DNA of 64,000 nt from Petrosia ficiformis. Taxonomy: Eukaryota > Porifera > Demospongiae > Haplosclerida > Petrosiidae. Under the pieces are notes generated by a model. That model was not told the DNA's origin. It saw nothing but the letters and a program-made list of their open reading frames with translations, and searched no databases. Below are positions 34,355 to 50,327 of the stretch, in pieces. Position 1 is the first letter of the stretch. Each line of letters opens with the position of its first letter. The translations under genes and the position numbers were made by a program. The stretch covers positions 837,001 through 901,000 of the forward strand of contig OX345652.1 in NCBI GenBank assembly GCA_947044365.1. The letters run 5' to 3'.

Positions 34355-37300
34355 ATGTACTGGTTCATATATCTTATTGTTTGTGGTTGTGTTTTGTGGA
34401 GTAATGGACAGGAAGGTTAGTGTACAAGATTGAACCTCTTTAAAAAATCAGAAGCAATATTCATTTTGTTGTTCTCATTTTTAATTGATGTGACTTCAAT
34501 GACTGAATTTACAACGAAGATTTAAACAATTAGATAATATTTATGGCTTCCTTGAGTTCTAATGGCATTGTATATATTTATGTATATTATAATTATGTGC
34601 TAAGACTCAATCCAAGACACAAGGGTCTAGGAATGAACCTATACACACTTTATTAAAGTGTTTATCATTAATTTTGCTTGTGCTTTGTTATTTAAATTCA
34701 TAGCTATATCATGTGACTACCGTGTGACATGAATCATGAGAATTTGCTATTATAATTGACCTTGTGTGACATCATTAGCAACTACTGACACCAATTACCT
34801 GTGGTGCTTGAAACGAAATGTATATAGGCTTAATTTTGTTTCCTTATAGACTGAATGTATAAATGCAATTGTTTTTGACAGCTGTTGTTAGAATTCACTT
34901 ACAACTTTTAAAATCATATCTCATCTGAGATAGTGTATCTTTGCAATGCAGCATTCTAGCGCCTCCGTAGTAGTATGACTGAAGCCAATTTGTAGGAAAT
35001 ATGTGTAAGTGTGTACCATGATGTTGTACCTAGTAAATTGTTTCGTTTAATATGTATGATCTCTCTCTCTCTCCTCTCTTTTCCTCTAGTGATCTTGGAA
35101 ACAGATGTTGCTGGTAGTGATACTAATGTCACTCTTTGTCCTAATACTACAGTAGTGTTCACATGTCAGATTGCATCAGCAGCATTAGTATGGATTTATA
35201 ATATGGATACAACAGTCTATCAAACTGGTGATGAGGGTGTTATTGAAAGCAAAGGAGGATTTCTGTTTAATTTAACAGACGATTCTGAAAACAACTTAAC
35301 ATCAACAGCTACTATTAACATTACCTCTGATGTTACTATCACTTGTAGTGCCACAGGAGGGGTTGATGATCCGAATAATGTAGAACTGACAATACTGGTT
35401 TTAGGTGAGTCTACTTAGAGCAAATGTTTTATATTATAAGTTTAGTCTAAACTAATCGAAGAATTTGCATGTTCTTTTGATGTTTATTTTTGACTTACAT
35501 TAGTAGCATTTATAGTGCTACATGAAGCATGAAGTTAATTATTACAGCCTGCCTTATCACATTATGCTATGAGTAATCCATTAAGATATGTCATTAGATA
35601 ATTTGTAGTATCACGTCTCTTCACTTGCTCCAGTAACATAAAATTTAGCACATTAAGGCAGGCAAAGGTCCTGTTTCAGATATCAATACAGTTTCAATGA
35701 TAAGATTAAGAGTGTTATATCACATACATATAGTAGAACCACTCAATGATACTCAGTATGGTCTCTAATGTATATGTGACTGTAAGTAAGAAAATAGCCC
35801 CTTACGAGTTTATCAAATGCAATAATACTTTTATTATCATGTCATTTGTAAGCAAGTTGGCAGTCTTCCTAGATATTAAATTAGTGGTTTCCTGTACAAA
35901 ATGCCAACTAGAAAGTGTCCCACTAAAAATTATTTTTTTCCTAAAGTTTCTAATCCATATTCACATATAAGTACAATACTGAACATTATTGAAGATATTT
36001 CACTAACATTTATGAAGTTTTAGAAGTGTTAATGAGACATCGTATTTGCACATTCTTGGTTTTATTCAGTTTCAGTTACTATCTACAATATTTACAATAT
36101 TTACCAAATAAGACAAAGTGTGGTTTACAATATATTAGCTTTATTTATTCAATTACAATAGAAAAAATTCTTAATAAAATGAAGTCTTATTATTTTGTTA
36201 AACAGTCTTACTATATGAAGTATTGTTGTGAGTACGTCATTCACCTTGACCTCAGAAAAATGTGAATAGCTTTAGTTTGGAATGAGCAGTAATCTATTTC
36301 TCCAGCTCTATTAAATTTTATCCTTCCCATTCTTTTTACTTATGTCAAAATTCAATCCATTACTTCATTATTGAGTCACAGTATAATCGTGTATTAACTT
36401 TATTACATTAAACTATATACTATATTACATATAAAGTCATCACATCATACTTTATAAGGTTATTGTGAATGTGACTATACCAAGTTTGGTGTAAGATGGA
36501 CGTATTGTTTATTATTTAATAATATTGCCTAATATATACTATCAATGCTTTCTTGTTAATATATACAAACATACACCATCATATACATACACATCATATA
36601 CATACATACACATCATATACATACATACACATCATATACATACATACACATCATATACTTACATACACATCATATACATACATACATACACATCATATAC
36701 ATACATACACCATCATATACATACATACACATCATATACTTACATACACATCATATACATACATGCACCATCATATACATACATACATACACATCATATA
36801 CATACATGCACCATCATATACATACATACACATCATATACAAACATACACATCATATACAAACATACACCATCATATACATACACATCATATACATACAT
36901 ACACATCATATACATACATACACATCATATACATACATACACATCATATACATACATACACATCATATACTTACATACACATCATATACATACATACATA
37001 CACATCATATACATACATACACCATCATATACATACATACACATCATATACTTACATACACATCATATACATACATGCACCATCATATACATACATACAT
37101 ACACATCATATACATACATGCACCATCATATACATACATACACATCATATACATACATACACATCATATACATACATACACATCATATACAAACATACAC
37201 ATCATATACATACATACATATCATATACATACTTATATCCTGAGAAGCCATAAGATGAAAGACTTCCGCAGGGTAATATATACTAACCACAGGGAAATAT

Positions 37301-40300
37301 ATATATTTCCCTTACCAATAGCATTAACAGTAAGTGATTTCATAGCAAAAAAAGAGATTAATAATTTTATTTAATTCAAACTTGTGTATTAATTGAAACA
37401 AAAGTATATCAATTGAAAGTTATTTAGCAAAAGACACGTTAACAGTCACCTGACAGTTACTCAGGTCTCAAAATATACGACCAGTATCATCAATAAAGCT
37501 ATAATTAATTTATTGTAGTATTTTTATATGTATTATATATGTTATATGCATAATGTATTATATGATATATGATGTCATGTATAGACATTACGATTTGTGT
37601 ATGTAACTGTGTAACTTATGATGTGTAATTTGTGTGTTTGTGTACAAGTATATTACACTTTCAATGTGTTCATTAATGGCAAATTTTCTCCATAGACCCA
37701 CCAAACATAGTGGAAGATCTAGAGATAACTGAAGTGTGTTTTGATAAAGTTACATTACAATGGAATAGTCTGGGTGATGTAGGAATGCTATATCTTGATG
37801 AATATATTATATATGTTAGTCCATCTCCTGATGATGGAAACTGCATTGGTGGGACATGTTGGTTCAGTAATACCAGTGCTGTGATTAATGGACTACAGGA
37901 CGGAGTGTTGTATGAATTTAGTGTTAGTGGAGTTAATTGTGCAGGAACTGGTAATAGTGATACAGTAATGCAATCTATCACAGCTGAAGGTATGTATTGA
38001 TGAGTATACATAAATGCGCTATGCTACTATATAAATATATAAATATGTATATATATATATATGTAAGTATAGATCAAACTAATTAATGAGAAGTGTTTTT
38101 TAACAACTATAGCATAAATGTTTTTGTTGCATCTAAACTTACTTTCAACTTGTCACGTTCCTAGCCACCTATTCTTTCCAATTTTGATCTGGTGATGTGG
38201 AATTTCTTGCCAATGATTCAAAGCTCTGGCCTGCCAATCACAAAACACATATCTGTGAATTCACAACAATAATTAAAATAATGTATACGAGAACTTTGAT
38301 ATTAAGGCGAAAACATGTAGTTCATTTCACGGTACTTCTTGAACCAAGTACATGTATAAGAACGCAGTTACTAGTTACTTGCTTATGGCAATACAGTTCT
38401 CCTTCATAGCAATCTGCCATCTTTACAAGACATCATTATTTATTATATCATGTTTTTATTTTATAGTACCTCCAGCACCTCAAACTCTTTCTGTATCAAG
38501 TCAAAGTATTATTAATGGAATGGTACCTGTATATGTGGAATGGGAGGTATATAGTGTAATATGATTAGCATTATAGTACGTTTATACACTATGTACTGAA
38601 ACGTAATTATATGCATGTATGTACATGCGTTTGATATATATATGTACTGAGGCATGTGTTATATAATTATATGCATGTATGTACATGTGTTTGATATATA
38701 TATGTACTGAAACATGTGTTATATAATTATATGCATGTATGTACATGCGTTTGATATATATGTACTGAGGCATGTGTTATATAATTATATACATGTATGT
38801 ACATGTGTTTGATATATATATGTACTGAAACATGTGTTATATAATTATATGCATGTATGTACATGTGTTTGATATATATGTACTGAAACATGTGTTATAT
38901 AATTATATGCATGTATGTACATGTGTTTGATATCTATATGTACTGAAACATGTGTTATATAATTATATGCATGTATGTACATGTGTTTGATATATATGTA
39001 CTGAAACATGTGTTATATAATTATATGCATGTATGTACATGTGTTTGATATATATGTACTGAAACATGTGTTATATAATTATATGCATGTATGTACATGT
39101 GTTTGATATATATATGTACTGAGGCATGTGTTATATAATTATATGCATGTATGTACATGTGTTTGATATATATGTACTGAGGCATGTGTTATATAATTAT
39201 ATACATGTATGTACATGTGTTTGATATATATGTACTGAGGCATGTGTTATATAATTATATGCATGTATGTACATGTGTTTGATATATATGTACTGAGGCA
39301 TGTGTTATACGTTTATGTACGTATGTTGATATAAGTATGTACTGAAACATGTATGTACATATATTTGATACATGTGTTCAAGTGTGAATGTTTAATGTTT
39401 TGAGATAATAATTAGCCAGGATAGTTTGTTTCAAATAGTAACAATACACAAATCCGATATTATATGTATATCTTCCATCTGGTATCCTTCAATGAAAATG
39501 TTTATTTCTCAACTAATTAAGTGAATCAAAAACCTTTTAATGAAGATACAATATCAGTTACATCACTCAAAACTAATTATCAGTACATACGTAATAAAGA
39601 ACTCATGTAAACTATAGTTCAATTGATTTATGATTTCTGCCCTTTTCATTCTCTGCAGTGCCCCACACTTACTTGCAGACACCCTCCTATTGATAATTAT
39701 ACTGTCACTATTACTGGAGTATCTACTACACTAGAGGTGATAGATGCTAGATTCTGTAATGCTACATTTTCACTGCAACAATGTAGTGTGTATGCTTTCA
39801 CTGTGAAGGCTACCAATAGAGAAGGAACAAGTCCAGCCTCAATAGCTCAACCTATATGTAAGTATATTATACTGGTAATACTGAAAATTGTGTGTGCATT
39901 TGTGTATGTGTTTCATCTTTCATCTCTCTGTCGCTATTTCCATCTCTCTCTATCTATCTTTCTATCTCTTTCTATAGCATCTGGAACTCTCACATTATCC
40001 ACATCAGTGACAGATACAAACACAGATTCAGCAACTATTAGTATTAGAGTAACAGAATGCATCCGTTCTGCAGTGGTAAATATCACTATCTACTTCTCCC
40101 GATTAAACGCCAATAGGGATACAGTTAGTCTAAGTTACCCTGCTAATCAAGAATTTGTGAATTTCACTATTGATGGATTGGATGTTAACACACAATACAA
40201 TGCTACTATTGTTGTGTTTTATAATGATGGTAGTGGATTAAATACGCTAGAATCTGAAATGTTTAGATTTACAACTCTACAAGATTTTTTGGGTGAGTAC

Positions 40301-42015
40301 ACCATTTTTGTTTTTTGGGGTATGTGTGTTTAGAACACTTTGTATTTGGTTTTGTATGTATAGGTAATGCAATGAGGTTAATGTTATGGTATATAACTGA
40401 CTTACCATGTTGACTAATCAGATCACTTGCTGCATTAGATACGCATTTCTTTGTGTGTATCCAATGTAATATAAATAATTTGACTGATCAAACAGCTTAT
40501 ACACCTCCTCTTGGAGTGGTGAGCAAGTGATTTATCGATCTAAAGCAATCTGATTGGTCAATGCAAACAGCATTGTATAACTATCCTGAATGATAGCATG
40601 GATAAATATAGTACAGTGAAATATTATACTGATAAATCAACAACATTCTATCTTGTGCAGTTGGAGCTTATTTTATTCTTTCCACAAAAATTTCACCACA
40701 GCGTATAGTATAGACAATGATACCACCTAGTACTTGAACTAGTGTTCTGACATTACTCTTGTGTGTACTGTAACTAATGGTTTAATGGTTTAATGGTTAA
40801 CGTGACTGTAATTCAAGGATTCTGACCTTTTAATCTTAGTAGTGTATCAGATTAGTTACACTTGTATTATTCATATAATTTTCATGCTAGAAGGCTGATT
40901 TTCTCATATTAATATTACATGTCTTAACATCTTTTGCAGCATTTGAGCTATATGTCATTGTTGGTTTGGTATCAGGATTCGCTGTTGGACTGTTAATCAT
41001 GGCTGTAATTATTATTGCTATTTGTAAGTTTATACCATTCTTGCCTTTAGCATGCTAAGGGTATGTAGTGTAGTGTAAAGGAAGTATTTGTAGCCATGTT
41101 GTTTGCTGGGCAATTTGTATTACATATACATTCAGATTAGAGCTTTTGATATGCTCATATGACACACCATTGGGCCAAAGCACTTCATATTTGCGCACTG
41201 CTTTCAGGGACAGATGGTGCATTTAATTAAGATTATATGATGACTAGCAGTAATAACTCTTTGTGATTCTGTGTTTTCCAATGTTGCACACAGTAACCAT
41301 CACTTTTACTATCTTTAACAGTTACCCGAAAGTCATATATAATCTCATGTTTTCTTATTAATAGTTTAGTGTTATTAAATAGCAATTTTAGTATAGTATG
41401 ACTAGTTTCTCAAGCGTTTAGTTATAGTTTACAGTTAATTAATGATAGGCTAGCTAAATTTGGTTTTACTAACAAACGTGCCCAGGGATGTGGAAATAGT
41501 GAGCCAATTACCGAACATTTTGGCCTATTTTCACCACTCTTGTCCTGCTCCCCATATACTTTGTATACAGTTTAGTTTCAATTTACCAGACATTCACTAG
41601 ATTTATCGGACAATGTCCTGTATGACTGGCTGTTTCCACACCACTGAATGTACCCATTATTAACAAATTACCATTGCAGTAGACCTGTAATTTAGTTTAG
41701 TTAACTAAAAGTCATAATGCCTTACTAAAAGAGATTGTTATAGTTAGCTACAAAAATACTAATTTGATGAGTGAACAAACCACTGTTATATTTTTTGTAG
41801 TTATACTGTGTTACATGAATCAAAAGAAAAGGACAGCAAAACTCAGAAAGGATGTTGCTGGTTTGAAGGTACGAGTTCGTGAAGTCCATGAAGATATTAA
41901 AGATATTCAGTCAAATGCAATCACACAACCGACAATAGCAGTAGTACAGGAGAGAAAGAAAGAAGATCATTTATATCCTCAACTAGAAATGAACATGATA
42001 CCACCACAGTATTAA
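34355..42015 (+). CDS. Ig-FN3 single-pass receptor C with short tail
   Basis: Eight exons, all in phase, 520 residues: 34355-34415 (signal peptide), 35090-35404 (Ig-like, CPNTTVVFTC, W, then ITCSAT), 37696-37989 (FN3 with an NCIGGTCWF cysteine pair), 38467-38546 plus 39659-39857 (second FN3), 39978-40292 (third FN3-like, with DGLDVNTQYNATIVVFY), 40940-41023 (transmembrane helix at residues 422-449), 41801-42015 (tail of about 71 residues). The tail is Lys/Arg-rich near the membrane, then heptad-like (possible short coiled coil), and ends near L-Y-P-Q-L, a YxxL/YxxPhi motif. Near-duplicate of D in sequence and exon structure. Ligand and pathway unknown. Confidence 0.88.
36230..36470. repeat. 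Dispersed repeat (TTGACCTCAG...CATATAAAGTCA), copy 3
   Basis: CACCTTGACCTCAGAAAAATG, CAATCCATTACTTCATTATTGAGTCACAGTATAATC and CTATATTACATATAAAGTCATCACATC in the same order as at about 16110-16320. Intron of receptor C. Confidence 0.55.
36560..37235 (+). repeat. CATCATATACATACATACA minisatellite with higher-order duplication
   Basis: About 675 bases of units of about 20 bases built from CATCATATACATACATACA with variants (CTTACATA, CATGCACC, ACAAACAT). The variant order in about the first 300 bases recurs in the next 300, so a long segment was copied as one. All three plus frames stay open through it, giving His/Tyr/Ile/Thr-rich false proteins. It lies in the second intron of receptor C. Confidence 0.9.
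38593..39300 (+). repeat. 58-60 bp minisatellite, about 12 copies
   Basis: Tandem units reading TGTACTGA(A/G)(A/G)CATGTGTTATATAATTATA then TGCATGTATGTACATGTGTTTGATATATA, 58 to 60 bases long, differing by a few substitutions and TA-length changes, then a decayed unit to about 39365. It fills the intron that splits the second FN3 domain of receptor C. Receptor D has only about 135 bases in the same intron, so it arose or grew after the C/D duplication. Confidence 0.9.
41391..41755. mobile_element. TIR element, TTAGTTATAGTTA family, copy 2 (decayed)
   Basis: Contains AGTTATAGTTTACAGTTAATT, CATTGCAGTAGACCTGTAATTTAG, TTAACTAAAAGTCATAATGCC and TTATAGTTAGCTA blocks shared with 9787-10010 and 55995-56241. 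It sits just upstream of the last exon of receptor C. Ends uncertain. Confidence 0.45.
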
Positions 42016-42601
42016 TTATAATTGCAAGTATTTTTGGGTAGAAAATGTGAAATTGTTATTCATTCAATTTTTTATGTAGATAGTAACTTCATTGACATTA
42101 TGTTGTATATATAGTGTAGATATATGTTATGTTATGTGACATAAGAGTAAATCTTTTCATTCAATTCATGAATCTTTCTTTTACTCACTGTCAAATAATG
42201 TTCATGACTACATAATATGTATTTAATAATATAGTAATTGAAAAAAAATGTTTATAATTATTATTTATGATAGTAGTTGCTTTGGTAACCATTTGAGGAT
42301 TGTGGGTTTCAAAAAACAAGCAGTAGTCTATGAGACAGAAAGACGACATATCTCCTGTTGTTATTATAATGATCACTGATTTCTATATTATGCAAATTTA
42401 ATTAGGCAAAGTGCCACATTAATGATTATAATTAGTTTTAAAATGAATATAATTATATTATATGTGTGTTTGGGTGTATCATCTCTTGAGCTGAAAGGAG
42501 TTTACTTAAACAGACAGGGTAACTTTTATAATGTATAATGATGTAGAAAGCATATTGTACCCATTATAATTATTGTATTTATACTCCCTACTCTTATTTA
42601 G
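42016..42601. other. Spacer between tandem receptors C and D
   Basis: About 590 bases with no exon seen; must carry the C 3' end and the D promoter. Very AT-rich. Confidence 0.55.
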
Positions 42602-46089
<3,488 letters not shown>

Positions 46090-47279
46090 ATAGTATATAT
46101 AGCTAATTGCGTTTGCAGCTTAGTAATTATGATTTATATATATATATATATACAACACAAATTTAATAAATTTTTTTATTCCTAAACAATTATGTTATTA
46201 TAAATCATTGCTTATGTGCTGAAGTGACAAATTTCGGCTAATGTATTTTATCCTATATAACTCCTATTGTCTGTGTGATATACATAATATTATAATTGAT
46301 TCATAGTGTATAGTAAAACTAAATTCTGTTTTCATGGATACACTCTTCTTTCTACAGATGTATTAATTATTTTGCTTATTTTAATCATAGTAATGTACAA
46401 AATTATTATTAGCTATAGTGTGTATATGTTATAAATGCTGTGCTTTGAATCTGAAGTATACATCTGTAGAGTTTGGTAGGTGAGGATTGACAGTAGATCA
46501 GAGTATCCAAATTTTTCTCATACATTAGATACGAAATCTGTACACACTGCTATGTACTGTAAGGAAGAAGTTAGTACTTGAAGCTTTGTATATATATAGA
46601 CAGGAAATATCAATAGATAGTACCATCATAATACTTTAAAACCACGTCTGTGTGAATAATAAATGTACACAAACACATACATAACTTAAAATATTCATTC
46701 ATCCAATGCATGGTCCTTATATTAATGTTATAATGTATCAAAATAAGTTCACCTATAGCAGATGATTGTCATAAATTAGACTTTTGTCTGGAATATGATG
46801 CATATCCTTTAAGTAATTAGAAGTATTCAATAGAAAGTGCCAACGTTCTAAGACCAAAACTATGAAAATTGTATGACATCTGCATGATTTGAATTCAATT
46901 TTAATTAATGAAACAAATTATATATAACAAAAAAATGTTTGAAAAATTAATAATTCAACTAGTCCTTATTTCTTTATCACACATGAAATTTCATTTGCAG
47001 TCAGCTCTCACATAATGCAAATTATTAACTATCAAAAGGAAAATAAGTAATTATAAATAGACACCTTTTAATCCATTTAATATGCCCCATCCAACCATAC
47101 ATCCATCCATCGATTGATCCATCTATCCATCTATCCATCCATCCATCCATCCATCCATCCATCCATCCATCCACCCACCTACCCACCCACCCACCCATTC
47201 ATTTATCTATTCTTTATCCATCCATCCATTGCATGAAAACCCACAAGACAACAACTATATACTGAACACTACTACAGTA
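46090..47279. other. Convergent region between receptor D and pyrophosphatase
   Basis: About 1.2 kb with no exon seen. Holds the 3' ends of two convergent genes and a CCAT/CCAC microsatellite (about 47097-47228). A further tiny pyrophosphatase exon could hide here (family proteins often end in DKWF), but none was recognised. Confidence 0.5.
47097..47228 (+). repeat. CCAT/CCAC microsatellite
   Basis: Tandem CCAT with an inner CCAC/CCTA block, just downstream (in gene sense) of the pyrophosphatase stop. Confidence 0.9.
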
Positions 47280-50267
47280 TTATAACATACCTGAATCAGG
47301 AATTGGTTGAGCCTGTCCAAGTGGAGGAGATTTGCTCACAATGTTTGTAGCAGCTTGTCCATCAATACTGTATGTATTGGACAGAGTTGTGTTTGTCCTA
47401 TATATATATGTGTGAGTGCGTGAGAGAGAATTGTAGTGTACACTAGTAGTTTGAAAGACTATGAATCAAGTTTCAATGACGAAAAAAAGAGTACCGGGTA
47501 TTATATATATATGACCATATTTAAGTAGGCTATTCTTGTGCTAAAACATTTGTTACTGCTATAACTCTGTCATTTTGTATAGGAGACCAACCAACACTGA
47601 AGGGACTTCGCTATCAAAAACTAAGGTTACTTTTACTGTTTGAGCCTATCCTACTCAATTACAAAATGAGTTTCACATAAGACACCTGGTTCTTTGTGGA
47701 TCTAAATTGCATTGGCTTCTGGTACAAAATGACTGAATAGTGATGATTTAAATTTAAGTACTCAATCAAAATTAATTATTCAATTCAAAATGATTGACTA
47801 TCATACAAAATGGTCACAAAATACATTAATAGTTTTGGAATATCTTACAGATCAAGAGAGCCTTTATCGTTCTTCCCCGACATTACATCTATCCATTGTG
47901 TATTAGTCTCTTCAATAACTCTCATAGCAAATGCCTATATATATACACATTACATATTAATGTTGCCATGGTAACATTACGCCATTATAATTACATGCAT
48001 GTTACCTTATCTTTAGCTTCTCCGTTGAAAGCAAATTGATTTGGTGGTTTTCCAGTTGGTATTTTATAAATTCTAAACCAATCCACGGTTGCCTAATGAT
48101 GGATATTAAAACAATGATAATAATTATAATTATTATTATAGTATAATATTATACAATACCTGTAATAGATTAGGCATTTTATCCTGAATGTCACTGATAT
48201 CTAAATGAATATATACAGTATGAATAAGAGCCCTCATACAAATATATGCAGACAAAGATAAACAGATATAAACACACAATTACACAGATATATACGCACA
48301 TACATAGATATACACAGACACACGTAAGACACAAACACATACATACAGACACAACACACACACAGATACAACACATACATACACAGATACACACACACAG
48401 ATACACAGATACACAGATACACAGATACACACACACACACATAGACACACAGACACATACATACAAATAAACACACACAAACACACATAGATATACACAT
48501 ACATACAGATACACACATACCATTTATTTGTGATGCCAATTCATCATTAACATCAATAGCCAGAACCTTCCAATCAGTTTCTCCTAATTAATTTAATAAA
48601 GGTAAGTACACACTCTGATATCATATGAATATAGAACTTACCTTCATCAATAAGAGCGATAGTACCTAATACCTTCACTTGCTTTACCTCTCCTCTCTTG
48701 GCTATCTTTGTTCCAATCTCACATACATCAATAGGATCATTATCACCTCTACAACCAGTATTAGGATCAACATATCCTGGATACTCCCAAGTCTATTAGT
48801 AGAGAAAGAAGTAGAACTGAGGCCAAAGAATAAACACGAATCAGGTAGCATAATTATCATTAATTATAGTAATGATAATTATCATTACTATAATTATTAT
48901 TATCATTATTATTATAATGGCCACAGGGCCATCCTAGCAGATCTAAATAAACATCGTAGTGTAACTCATTAGATAGAACATAGTAAGGTTTCATAGATAG
49001 TTTACATGGTGTTGTGAAAGTTGATAAAGTAAGATAACCTTTACTACCCAAGGGAAATCACCAGGGAGTTCCCCTATAATTTTAGATATAGAATAGTGAA
49101 TTCTACCTGAGGGAATGCTCCATAATTCCATATATATCCGTGATAAGGGAAGCAGTTATCCACAAAGCGAACCTTTCCTTTCTTAACATCTTGTTTGATA
49201 GGATTAAGAGGCTCAGAAGTTGAAATCTGAGAAAAAAATAATCGAGTTATAATATAATTGATGAATAAATAATTATTATGATTCACAGACCTACAGTAAT
49301 TCAGTATACATTACTTTATTTACCTCCATTTTAGCATTTGTCCATCTTGGTACTTCTACTACCATGTTAAGCACTGTCTTATCCTCTTTAGCATACAATG
49401 GAATATCATGAAATGGAGAAATGTAGTTATCCTTACTCCCTGTAAATTAAACATATAGTTGAGTATTACACACTTATATTACTATATCACTATTATATAT
49501 CTTACACTAGGGTAGTTAATAATATGTTGAAATGGGTTTATAACTATATTTACATAACTATAAACCCATTTCAACAGAGGTATTGTTAACTACCTCAATG
49601 TAAGATATAATATAATTATATAATATTGTGTAATAATACTATAGTGTATACACACAAGATTAATACTATAATTAACAATGGATTAAAATGTGAGTACACA
49701 AACACTATGAGAAGAATATTAATATGAATATGATGAAAGGAAAAATTGATGTTCATAATTCCAAACTGAAGTTAAGGACATTTTTCTGAGATCAAGATGA
49801 ATATCTTTAAGAGAACTGTTGTGGTATAAAAGAGCATACTTATATACAGTCTATTTTTATGGTAAATATTGGACTACATCTGTCAGTACATACAACTGCC
49901 ATAAAATTAATATTGTGTATATTTGGTGTTGTTTACACTGATGATCAAACAACTGATATTATCTACAAGCAGCATATGATAACACATTCTAATGAACTTT
50001 CAGCTTGTCGAACCATTACTTTAAAAGTGAAAATGCAACTCAAAACGATTAGCCAGTTTAGTAGAGCACCACATTGACTACATACATAATGATTTATGCA
50101 TTATTAATTATTGTGCAATACTAACTGAAATAGATCTTGTAGTCCATTGAGTAAAGACTTCCTCTCTCTTCTATTGTATAGGTTGCCATTGTTCTTCTTA
50201 TTGCTCCTGCAAACGACTTGAGAGTAGAAATAGAACAACTTTGCAAAACTCTTCCAAGGGCAATCAT
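47280..50267 (-). CDS. Soluble inorganic pyrophosphatase, family I (PPA1/PPA2-like)
   Basis: Hydrolyses pyrophosphate to phosphate. Nine exons on the minus strand, all in phase: 50126-50267, 49324-49439, 49107-49226, 48642-48792, 48521-48583, 48160-48200, 48006-48092, 47849-47934, 47280-47397; 307 residues. The family I signature DNDPIDV is at residues 143-149; [45 protein letters not shown] and [12 protein letters not shown] match animal enzymes. Two in-frame starts exist in exon 1: 50267 begins a basic, Ser-rich stretch without acidic residues (mitochondrial-type presequence), and 50189 begins [12 protein letters not shown], like cytosolic PPA1. The last exon reads into a TAA at 47280-47282, but a GT at 47289-47290 could be a donor to another exon, so the C-terminus is tentative. 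Head to head with MRPS15. Confidence 0.9.
48240..48520 (+). repeat. CA-rich microsatellite (ACACAGATACAC) in a pyrophosphatase intron
   Basis: About 280 bases of ACACAGATACACAGA-type repeats between exons 48521-48583 and 48160-48200. Cys/Val/Tyr-rich minus-strand frames through it are artefacts. Confidence 0.9.
49496..49609. mobile_element. Palindromic MITE in pyrophosphatase intron 1
   Basis: Nearly all of its 114 bases pair: outer arms TATATCTTACACTAGGGTAGTTAA / TTAACTACCTCAATGTAAGATATA and inner arms GTTGAAATGGGTTTATA / TATAAACCCATTTCAAC with a short loop. No coding content. A foldback element. Confidence 0.75.
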
Positions 50268-50327
50268 CCACAAGGCAAACCCTGTTATTTAATGTAATTA
50301 AAAGTTTAGCATCTCCCACGTGGGATC
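50268..50327. promoter_or_regulatory. 60-bp bidirectional start region with CACGTG palindrome
   Basis: Only 60 bases lie between the upstream start of pyrophosphatase (50267, minus) and the start of MRPS15 (50328, plus). They include a perfect 12-base palindrome TCCCACGTGGGA (50314-50325) centred on an E-box CACGTG, ending two bases before the MRPS15 ATG. Both genes have mitochondrial-type N-termini, so co-regulation is plausible. Which factor binds, if any, is unknown. Confidence 0.6.

Noticed and set aside
36525..37374. Overlapping 145-273 residue His/Tyr/Thr/Ile-rich plus-strand frames
   Set aside because: They are the CATCATATACATACATACA minisatellite read in three frames, with no start context, domain or splice support.
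38593..39300. CRISPR-like regular repeats
   Set aside because: Units are contiguous with no unique spacers, sit in an intron of a eukaryotic gene, and drift by substitution: a minisatellite.
48191..48540. Cys/Val/Tyr-rich minus-strand frames up to 110 residues
   Set aside because: A CA-rich intronic microsatellite of the pyrophosphatase gene. All three frames are open for the same reason.
50104..50319. 71-residue minus-strand frame MGDAKLLITL...
   Set aside because: It overlaps pyrophosphatase exon 1 in another frame. The frame with [12 protein letters not shown] joins the next exon in phase and matches the family.
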